Shown here piece after piece: positions 1 through 5,557 of a stretch of 7,653 bases of DNA. Numbering within the stretch: position 1 is the stretch's first letter; each line of letters starts with the position of its first letter. A program made the translations under genes and the position numbers. Under the pieces are notes generated by a model. The model saw nothing but the letters and a program-made list of their open reading frames with translations. It ran no database searches and was not told the origin of the DNA. Source of the DNA: Candidatus Heimdallarchaeota archaeon (GTDB taxonomy: Archaea > Asgardarchaeota > Heimdallarchaeia > Heimdallarchaeales > Kariarchaeaceae); assembly GCA_029882335.1 (NCBI GenBank), contig JAOUKW010000193.1, forward strand, positions 1 through 7,653. The letters run 5' to 3'.

Positions 1-213
1 AAGTCAATAGGTGGTAGCTTAGCATTTCTGATTTCTGCAATTATCTCAATGTTAATCATCCTATACTTACATCAAATTCTAAATACCACATCTATCACAT
101 TGATAATCTTATTGGCATTTATGGGAATGATTGTTGAGTTTATATCAGTTAAAGGAACAGATAATGCAACTATTCCATTCGTCATCTACATTCCTGCTTT
201 ATTTCTTTTTTAA
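1..213 (+). CDS. C-terminal end of a phytol/dolichol-kinase-like CTP-dependent membrane kinase (5' partial)
   Basis: The last 70 codons of a membrane protein run in frame from the window edge to a TAA. Two hydrophobic segments (about residues 8-23 and 36-48 of the visible part) and a hydrophobic tail are visible. The opening KSIGGSLAF resembles the K-[ST]-x-E-G-[ST] motif of the dolichol kinase/phytol kinase/diacylglycerol kinase branch of the CTP-transferase family. The later VEFISVKGTDNATIPF resembles that family's conserved C-terminal VE-x(3)-x-[KR]-G-x-DN-x-T-[IV]-P signature. These enzymes phosphorylate long-chain isoprenoid alcohols or lipids with CTP in the membrane. The gene converges on the DUF46 gene, sharing stop-codon bases with it, and both families use CTP-linked lipid chemistry. 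The exact alcohol substrate cannot be told, because the N-terminal two thirds lie outside the window. Confidence 0.7.
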   Translation, partial: KSIGGSLAFLISAIISMLIILYLHQILNTTSITLIILLAFMGMIVEFISVKGTDNATIPFVIYIPALFLF

Positions 214-228
214 GTCCAATATTTTTTT
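206..228 (+). terminator. T-tract candidate terminator of the kinase gene
   Basis: Two T runs, six T at 206-211 and seven T at 222-228, flank the stop codon of the rightward kinase gene, with no stem-loop before them. Archaeal RNA polymerase typically terminates on such U-tracts alone. The second run lies within the C-terminal codons of the opposing DUF46 gene, where it reads as lysine codons. In AT-rich DNA such runs also arise by chance. Confidence 0.35.
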
Positions 229-776
229 ACATTCATTTCCCAAAGTATGAAATTTACACTGATATGAATTACTCCCCCGATTATAAATGCATAAATAATG
301 ATATTTACCCCACCTATAAATAATCCAGATAGTAAAACCAGAATAGTAGCTCCAAATGAACTATCAAACGAATCTGCAAAAACAACTATACTTCTCCAAA
401 ATACCGTCTCTGGTACCTCCCCAGAGGGAATTGAACAACGTCTCTTAATAAATGAATTAGGAAATTCACCTAGACTATAACCCAGTCCCGTAAGAATGCC
501 AAATTGAAAATTTAATAATGGACTACAGGATATATTACAAAACATCGGGAATAATGGATAAAAAGCAACAGAAACGATTGGAGTGCAGATTAACATGAAA
601 ATTACACCTCTCCATGTTTTTGTTTCTCCTAAGATATAATTACCCAATATTTCCTTCCTTCCATCAATTGGTTTAGCAAGTGAAGAGAACAGATTTTTCT
701 TGACGATCACCATTTGAACGATAGCAGTTATTGTGACAGGTGTAAGTAAAATTAGTGAAATGAGTATGTCACTCAT
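210..776 (-). CDS. DUF46 / CDP-archaeol-synthase (CarS)-like integral membrane cytidylyltransferase
   Basis: This 188-aa protein has several hydrophobic helices (about 4-24, 57-75, 87-103, 126-134 and 143-177). Its soluble loops carry the CarS/CDP-alcohol cytidylyltransferase signatures: KPIDGR at 35-40, LGETKTWRG at 49-57, GEFPNSFIKRR at 103-113 followed by IPSGE at 116-120, and ADSFDSSFGA at 134-143. CarS attaches CMP from CTP to unsaturated archaetidic acid, making CDP-archaeol for head-group addition. The length fits the family. Two motif positions differ from textbook archaeal CarS: GD-x-x-x-S is here GE-x-P-N-S, and the DQ-L-D-F block is D-S-F-D-S. This looks like the divergent DUF46 subgroup, so the lipid substrate may differ. 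The start overlaps the preceding gene's stop as ATGA, which implies coupled translation. It is the last gene of the leftward operon, and its TAA shares bases with the convergent gene's stop. Confidence 0.8.
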   Translation of the reverse strand: MSDILISLILLTPVTITAIVQMVIVKKNLFSSLAKPIDGRKEILGNYILGETKTWRGVIFMLICTPIVSVAFYPLFPMFCNISCSPLLNFQFGILTGLGYSLGEFPNSFIKRRCSIPSGEVPETVFWRSIVVFADSFDSSFGATILVLLSGLFIGGVNIIIYAFIIGGVIHISVNFILWEMNVKKYWT

Positions 777-3289
777 GATATCACCTCAACCACACCGTCA
801 AAAGCATTCATTTTAATGATTTGACCCGTTTCTATTGAATTCATCAGATTCTTTATACCCACAATAGTTGGGATTCCAAATTCTCTAGCCACAATTGCAG
901 AATGACTCAATGGGCTTCCTCTTTCAACCAAGATGCCTTTCATTTTAATAAATAAAGGAGTCCATGCAGGATCTGTTCTTTCAGCAATGAGAATATCCAT
1001 ACCTTCAGGAATTATTTCATTTGGATCTATTAATTTCACTGCCCTTCCTTCTACAATACCTCCAAAACATCCGGTACCTTTCAATTGTAGGTCTCCTAAT
1101 TCTTCTTTTTTCGTTTCATTAAGAATTTTTGCGAAATCATTTGGAACAGCCCCAAATGTGACTATTCTTTCAGGTAGAGTAATTTTATTATATATCTGTT
1201 GATCCATTTTTCTTATTGTGACTAATTCTTTGATATTACCTGTAATTATAGATCCTGAATTATACTCCTTAATCTCATCTATTGTTAAGTAAAATATATC
1301 TCGAGGATCAGAAAGTAATTCTAATTGAGTAAAGATAGTTCCTAATCTTAAAAATAATTTTCTTGCAAATCCATAGATTTCTGTTCGTGCGAATCTCATA
1401 TCCTCTCTTGAGTGAATTGCTTGATGAGTAAGATGGTAAAATTTCGAATACAATTTTCTTTTAGAAAATAACAACCCGACTCTTCCTTTAATTGATTCAA
1501 GGATTTCTACTTCTAGTTTCTTTGTTCGTATTTTTTGTTCTTGAATAATTGAAGAAGAAGCAAATGAGTTATTTTTTACGTAAAATCTAATTATATCCAA
1601 AATATATTGTGGATTATCTTCAAGGTTTAAAGTTTCTAATTTTAATTCATCAAATGTCCGATCACCAAAATTCTGAATAAAATCATTATATTCAATAGAA
1701 TATGATTTTCCATCAAACTTTAATTTTTCAAGTAATTGAGCATCTTCTAAACCATTTACATCGATATTTTCTTCCAATAATAAATTAGTTATTTTCAATA
1801 ATTGTACCGTAGGTTTCAATGATAATAAATCAGAATTACCTGATAATAATTCATTATATCTCGGAGTATCAATCCACTTTTCATTTAGTTTTTTGAAAAT
1901 ACCAAAATAAATCATTAAGAAGAAATCATTCAATATCGGTGCAAACCACTTACTCGTAATTTCTTGGTATACATACGTATCAATCTCAATTATTTCCTCA
2001 ATACTAAGAGTGTGGATATTTAGTGAAGTTAACATTTCCATTTTCTTTTTGAAATCATCCATAAAATACCTAATTTCTTTCTCAAGTTTTCGATGGTGTT
2101 TAAAAATATTCACTCCCAGTCTAATATTATGAATTGGTCTATAGATTAGTTGATTTAATTTTCCAGGTGGTTTATTTTCCTTATACATGAATGCTAAATT
2201 TTTATTGGTCTTTTCAAGTTCAAATTTTTCTCCTAAACCCATCATAGTATCCATATATTCTTTGTTATACTCATAACCAGGTAATAACTGAAGTCCAGCA
2301 TGCCAGTTATTTAAATTATAATAAATATTTCCAGATAGATAAACTATCAGATTATCAAATGTTTCATCATTACTTTTAAGAATCGATTGCTTTACACCCA
2401 TATTTTTCAAAAATAAATAATATACTTTTGCATATGACCGAGTTGCCACAGAGTATGTTAATGGCGTGGTTGGACCTTTGTAACTCTCGATAATATTAGA
2501 ATTATCAAAAGTCCGTTTAACAATACCAGTTGATGGAAATACAGTTATTGGACGCACTTGAAGCAAGTATAAAATTCCATCTTTATAGGTAAATTCAACA
2601 TCTAATAAAGATTCAAAAGCATTTTCAAGTAATAATATAGTTTTTCTTAGCTCATTTAACTGATCTATAGATATATACGGTGCTATTGAGATATTAATTT
2701 GCTCCTGGTTTCTATCAATCAAGTAGTATTCACCCTCAATTTGTCCAGAAACTAATTTATCACCAAGTCCCTGAGTTACACTTATTGCTATTTTGTCTGG
2801 TTGATTACCAGCTATACTAAACATCACACCAGAAATATCCCCAGGAATGAATTCTTGTATTATGATTGACATATTTAAATTTCGATTATTAATATTATTT
2901 TCAACTAGATACGCCTCAACTCGATTAGAAAATAACGACAAGTAAACTTCTCTTACTGATTTCAAAATATCCGCAGTGTTTACATCTAATTTGGATTCAA
3001 ATAAACCTGCAAAACTGTATTTACTACTATCTTCCATAGAAGATGAACTACGAATTGCCCATGTTTGATATTTTGGGCTGAAATTAATTTTATTAATTAT
3101 TTTGCTTACTTCATCTAGTTCTACACGGGAGATAAAATTGTCAAATTGATCAGGAGTATGTCCATCTCCAATTGCAAATGAATGTAAATAGCTTTCATAT
3201 ACACTACTAAATACACTACTAGGGATGATAGTAAATCTAGGTACATTATATCCTAATTTTTGTAATATTTTAAGATTAGCTGATTTCAT
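773..3289 (-). CDS. PEP-synthase / rifampicin-phosphotransferase-like dikinase without PEP barrel
   Basis: This 838-aa soluble protein begins with a PPDK-type ATP-grasp domain (about 1-250). Visible signatures are MKSANLKIL (aligning with GGK-x-x-x-LGEM), RSSSSMED at 80-87 with SFAGLFES at 92-99, SGVMFS at 153-158, GLGDKLVSG at 174-182 and DVEFTYKDG then LLQVRPIT at 230-249. A central region of about 450 residues (260-720) is unlike anything I can name. The C-terminal swivel domain (about 735-838) carries GSPLSHSAIVAREFGIP with the presumed phospho-acceptor H796. The C-terminal PEP/pyruvate TIM barrel of PEP synthase is missing. The order ATP-grasp, substrate domain, His domain and the length match rifampicin phosphotransferase (about 870 aa), which moves the beta-phosphate of ATP to a hydroxyl via histidine. 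The start is firm: an in-frame TAG directly precedes the ATG, and AAGGAGA lies six bases before it. That places the start right at the usual glycine-lysine motif, so the two glycines are lost. It lies between a UbiA gene and a CarS-like gene, suggesting a lipid or prenylated substrate (inference). Confidence 0.8.
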   Translation of the reverse strand: MKSANLKILQKLGYNVPRFTIIPSSVFSSVYESYLHSFAIGDGHTPDQFDNFISRVELDEVSKIINKINFSPKYQTWAIRSSSSMEDSSKYSFAGLFESKLDVNTADILKSVREVYLSLFSNRVEAYLVENNINNRNLNMSIIIQEFIPGDISGVMFSIAGNQPDKIAISVTQGLGDKLVSGQIEGEYYLIDRNQEQINISIAPYISIDQLNELRKTILLLENAFESLLDVEFTYKDGILYLLQVRPITVFPSTGIVKRTFDNSNIIESYKGPTTPLTYSVATRSYAKVYYLFLKNMGVKQSILKSNDETFDNLIVYLSGNIYYNLNNWHAGLQLLPGYEYNKEYMDTMMGLGEKFELEKTNKNLAFMYKENKPPGKLNQLIYRPIHNIRLGVNIFKHHRKLEKEIRYFMDDFKKKMEMLTSLNIHTLSIEEIIEIDTYVYQEITSKWFAPILNDFFLMIYFGIFKKLNEKWIDTPRYNELLSGNSDLLSLKPTVQLLKITNLLLEENIDVNGLEDAQLLEKLKFDGKSYSIEYNDFIQNFGDRTFDELKLETLNLEDNPQYILDIIRFYVKNNSFASSSIIQEQKIRTKKLEVEILESIKGRVGLLFSKRKLYSKFYHLTHQAIHSREDMRFARTEIYGFARKLFLRLGTIFTQLELLSDPRDIFYLTIDEIKEYNSGSIITGNIKELVTIRKMDQQIYNKITLPERIVTFGAVPNDFAKILNETKKEELGDLQLKGTGCFGGIVEGRAVKLIDPNEIIPEGMDILIAERTDPAWTPLFIKMKGILVERGSPLSHSAIVAREFGIPTIVGIKNLMNSIETGQIIKMNAFDGVVEVIS
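780..787 (-). promoter_or_regulatory. Strong Shine-Dalgarno site of the DUF46/CarS-like gene
   Basis: GAGGTGAT on the minus strand is an eight-base complement to the common 16S rRNA 3' end (ATCACCTC). Its GAGG core lies seven bases before the ATG. The site lies inside the last codons of the preceding gene and supports translation of the overlapping ATGA start. Confidence 0.75.
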
Positions 3290-3295
3290 CTACAA

Positions 3296-3302
3296 TCTCC
3301 TT
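3296..3302 (-). promoter_or_regulatory. Shine-Dalgarno site of the dikinase-like gene
   Basis: AAGGAGA on the minus strand lies six bases before the ATG. With the in-frame TAG immediately upstream of that ATG, it fixes the start codon and excludes a longer N-terminus. Confidence 0.8.
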
Positions 3303-3312
3303 ATGGATTTCA

Positions 3313-3320
3313 TATATAAA
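3313..3320 (-). promoter_or_regulatory. Possible internal archaeal TATA box before the dikinase-like gene
   Basis: TTTATATA on the minus strand matches the archaeal TATA consensus and lies in the 52-bp gap after the UbiA gene, centred about 27 bases before the ATG. Initiation 25 bases downstream would fall almost at the ATG and remove the Shine-Dalgarno site. Either it yields a leaderless second transcript or it is a chance match in AT-rich DNA. Confidence 0.2.
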
Positions 3321-3341
3321 AATATGCCACCTACATTGATA

Positions 3342-4253
3342 TTAAACTATCTTCATTAGAGCATCTAAACCGAGTAAGATTAATGCTAAAAAGATATGGA
3401 TGGCATAAACAAACATACAAATGCCACTTGTTCTTTTAGTTGGATTTTTCACATAACCAACCAAAGCCAATACAAATAAACTATAACTACCAAAAACTAA
3501 CCAATTCCAAAATTGATTGGGATAATATTGATAAATAAATATAGGTAGGAGTTCAATGAAGCTGATTAAGAAAATTAGAATAGCAGCACCAGTAGATCCG
3601 ATGATTGAAGGTGACGAATAAGTCTCATATCCTTCTCTTTCCTGCTCTTTACCAACAGTTTTTCGCAATAATTCAATACAATAATTTGCTATAATAACTC
3701 GAGTGAGATAAATTACACCAAGAGGCGTTATATCAAAATATTGAATGCCTACTAAATAAGGTAATATCATAATTAGAGGTACAATTATCTGATGAGTGAT
3801 TAGATAGATGAATATATGTTGTTTAATCCAACTAGATACAAAAAATTCATATCTCATGAGAATTGAATAAAATAAAGACAAGCTATAAAACAAGAATACA
3901 ATCCAATTAGTGACAATAGAGAGATAAACAGAAATAATCAATTGAATCCCAATTATAATTGAAAGTAATTTAAATAAATCTGTTATCGATACTAAACCCC
4001 TAGATAGAGGTCGAGTAGGATGAACTCGTTGATCAACCTCAAAATCTTTTATATCATCAAATAATCTTAATTGTAAATAGAACAACCAAAGAATAAATAA
4101 AACCAAAATATAGTTTATCCAGTTGATATAACTGTCGAAATAGAGTAATCCAATAATATAACCACAAAAGGATTCAATCGCCAAAAATGGAGTTACTTGA
4201 AGTGGCGGATATCTCTCCTTAATAAAAATCCAATACCGGGATGATAGATGCAT
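3342..4253 (-). CDS. UbiA-family membrane prenyltransferase
   Basis: This 303-aa, very hydrophobic protein has about nine predicted helices (near 22-40, 45-62, 93-112, 116-134, 147-167, 173-192, 218-240, 250-267, 279-298). The first cytosolic loop holds the prenyl-diphosphate/Mg motif as FDDIKDFEVDQ (D66, D67, D70, D74, the NDxxDxxxD pattern with N changed to D), followed by HPTRPLSRG at 78-86. The second catalytic loop is RKTVGKEQEREGYETYSS (197-214) instead of the usual DxxxD, a charge-rich variant ending in ETYSS. UbiA enzymes join an isoprenyl diphosphate to an aromatic ring or to a glycerol-phosphate lipid (DGGGP synthase); the acceptor cannot be read here. An in-frame TAA two codons before the ATG fixes the start; the Shine-Dalgarno is weak (AAGAAGA). 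It lies 15 bases after the preceding gene, so the two are probably co-transcribed and coupled. Its neighbours (dikinase-like, CarS-like) favour a lipid role over a quinone one. Confidence 0.88.
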   Translation of the reverse strand: MHLSSRYWIFIKERYPPLQVTPFLAIESFCGYIIGLLYFDSYINWINYILVLFILWLFYLQLRLFDDIKDFEVDQRVHPTRPLSRGLVSITDLFKLLSIIIGIQLIISVYLSIVTNWIVFLFYSLSLFYSILMRYEFFVSSWIKQHIFIYLITHQIIVPLIMILPYLVGIQYFDITPLGVIYLTRVIIANYCIELLRKTVGKEQEREGYETYSSPSIIGSTGAAILIFLISFIELLPIFIYQYYPNQFWNWLVFGSYSLFVLALVGYVKNPTKRTSGICMFVYAIHIFLALILLGLDALMKIV

Positions 4254-4268
4254 ATTTTATCTTCTTAA

Positions 4269-5147
4269 CTACGAAACTACTTCAGGTTCATCTTCTACCT
4301 CAAGTTCATCAATTTGGGTAGTAAATTCTCTTTCATGATCTTCACGTAAATATGATACTTGTTGATCTAAAATTTGCAGAAATTCCTTCGATATACTTCT
4401 TAGTTTAAGAGGATTCTTAGAATGTTTCCTTGGTTCTTGAGTACCCAACCACCACATACGTAAGGCATCATCCATCGACAAGGTTAACCTCCAATCAGGA
4501 TCACCCTCAAAACCTTTAAAGATAAGCCATTGACCATCAACATTTACAACTGTCATTTTTATATCTAAAATTTCACCCTTTTCAACTATTGGTTCATCAG
4601 GTAATATTTCAATTTGAATAAAATCATCATATTTATACTTCCATTTATTTCCAGGGAGATATAATACTTTGGAATCGTATAAATCTTTTAAGATAGGAAT
4701 AGCAAAAAATCGCATAATTATAAATAATTCCCTTCTATCGATCTCCTCATCCTCAATAAAATTCAGAAATCCTTTGAGATTCCTAATACTTATTGGTAGG
4801 ACAATAGATGGCTCATCTTTGTTATGCATACCTTGGAAAAATTCAACTTTTCCTTCATCTATGAGTATGGAGAATTGCATATTTCCCAATTCTTTAACAC
4901 AAATCAATAGATATTCATCTCTTAATTCCTTATATTGTTCAAATTTCTTCCCTTGTTCAATTATAGTTTCTAATAATTTTGTTACTTCTTTAATCAGATT
5001 GTCATCAGGAGCATGATCTTTTGAATAATCAGTTGGAATTGTCCTATGGACTCTTTTAAAGCTTGCTAGATATCGTGGACCAATTTCACCAGTTTTAAAT
5101 GATTTCTCAGCTCCACTCTTGTTATTTTTTGAGAAAAATTTTACCAT
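4269..5147 (-). CDS. Unrecognised soluble protein, possibly with two degenerate SCP2-like modules
   Basis: This 292-aa protein has no signal peptide or membrane helix. It begins with a basic, probably disordered stretch (1-45), then a charged helix (about 48-85). Two alpha/beta segments follow: 88-165 and 193-245. Each has a pattern of beta strands with Gly or Asp turns followed by a helix (FSILIDEGKVEFFQG with IRNLKGFLNF in the first; VVNVDGQWLIFKG with LSMDDALRMWWLG in the second). This weakly recalls the sterol-carrier/SCP2 fold, which binds lipids, but I cannot confirm homology. The C-terminus (270-292) is very acidic. It is the first gene of the operon encoding UbiA, the dikinase-like protein and the CarS-like protein, so a lipid-binding, scaffold or regulatory role in that pathway is possible (inference). 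An in-frame TGA five codons upstream limits the start, and there is no Shine-Dalgarno, consistent with a leaderless mRNA. Confidence 0.75.
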   Translation of the reverse strand: MVKFFSKNNKSGAEKSFKTGEIGPRYLASFKRVHRTIPTDYSKDHAPDDNLIKEVTKLLETIIEQGKKFEQYKELRDEYLLICVKELGNMQFSILIDEGKVEFFQGMHNKDEPSIVLPISIRNLKGFLNFIEDEEIDRRELFIIMRFFAIPILKDLYDSKVLYLPGNKWKYKYDDFIQIEILPDEPIVEKGEILDIKMTVVNVDGQWLIFKGFEGDPDWRLTLSMDDALRMWWLGTQEPRKHSKNPLKLRSISKEFLQILDQQVSYLREDHEREFTTQIDELEVEDEPEVVS

Positions 5148-5168
5148 TATATGTAACTTTCAAAACCA

Positions 5169-5183
5169 TTATATAACTTTTTC
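5169..5183 (-). promoter_or_regulatory. Archaeal-type promoter (BRE/TATA) of the leftward lipid operon
   Basis: On the minus strand GAAAAAG directly precedes TTATATAA (box at 5169-5176). The box centre lies about 25 bases before the ATG of the first operon gene. That is the standard archaeal TATA-to-start distance for a leaderless transcript, and no Shine-Dalgarno is present in the short leader. The purine-rich bases upstream are compatible with a BRE. A bacterial -10 reading (TATAAT within the box) is possible, but no good -35 lies at the right distance. Confidence 0.5.
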
Positions 5184-5504
5184 ATACAAATAATGTATTT
5201 AATTTTAAAATTTTATGATAAAAAATATTATATCGCAATGATAGAAATTGTATTTTCATTATAATCATATATCTGTATCAATATTTAGATTCAGGTTCTG
5301 AGATGGTTTTATTCCAAATAACACGGTTCGATTTAAAACAGATGAATTTATTATTGTTAAAATATTCTTGTTCGGTATCAACAATCGTATTTAATCAAAT
5401 CATTAGTGAAAAGGTTAAATTATTGTTTTTAGTTAGCAAAACTTATCAACTACTAGTTTATCCATTAATTATAGAGCTTTGGGTGTACATATCTTTCGGT
5501 TATT

Positions 5505-5512
5505 GATATAAT
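5505..5512 (+). promoter_or_regulatory. Candidate promoter of the respiratory operon
   Basis: GATATAAT lies about 50 bases before the ATG of the ferredoxin-NrfD gene. Read as an archaeal TATA box, it predicts a start near 5533 and a leader of about 25 bases that includes the Shine-Dalgarno site. It also contains a bacterial -10 (TATAAT at 5507-5512) with TGTACA 17 bases upstream (5484-5489), so it does not decide between domains. Confidence 0.35.
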
Positions 5513-5547
5513 TACTCTTAGCATATACATTTCCAATTTTATTAGAA

Positions 5548-5552
5548 GAGGG
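5548..5552 (+). promoter_or_regulatory. Shine-Dalgarno site of the ferredoxin-NrfD gene
   Basis: GAGGG lies five bases before the ATG. An in-frame TAG five codons upstream (5543-5545) rules out an earlier start. Confidence 0.65.
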
Positions 5553-5557
5553 TAATT

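Larger units (their letters stand above)
5148..5557. other. Divergent intergenic region, no gene seen
   Basis: About 410 bases separate the divergent lipid and respiratory operons. The region is very AT-rich, with candidate promoters near both ends. A perfect 12-bp palindrome AATTTTAAAATT lies at 5201-5212. The single open frame (5303-5506, plus strand) has no Shine-Dalgarno and a composition like random AT-rich DNA. I see no tRNA, riboswitch-like fold or repeat array. Confidence 0.6.

Noticed and set aside
298..480. Plus-strand open frame inside the CarS-like gene
   Set aside because: It lies fully opposite a gene with clear family motifs, so it is a shadow frame.
933..1202. Plus-strand open frame opposite the phospho-histidine domain of the dikinase
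   Set aside because: It mirrors the conserved swivel domain coding sequence and has no motif of its own.
773..3289. Calling the dikinase-like protein a true PEP synthase or pyruvate phosphate dikinase
   Set aside because: The C-terminal PEP/pyruvate barrel is absent. The protein ends soon after the phospho-histidine domain, so gluconeogenic PEP synthesis is unlikely.
5201..5212. Palindrome AATTTTAAAATT considered as an operator
   Set aside because: It is perfect but made only of A and T in AT-rich DNA, it occurs once, and it is about 25 bases upstream of the minus-strand TATA box. Not enough to call a site.
5353..5385. Inverted repeat ATTGTT / AACAAT considered as a hairpin
   Set aside because: Six-base AT-rich arms with a loop of about 20 bases are expected by chance here.
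5303..5506. 67-codon open frame on the plus strand in the intergenic region
   Set aside because: There is no Shine-Dalgarno, its composition (Leu, Ile, Val, Lys, Tyr) is what random AT-rich DNA gives, it has no recognisable motif, and it covers the likely promoter upstream of the ferredoxin-NrfD gene.
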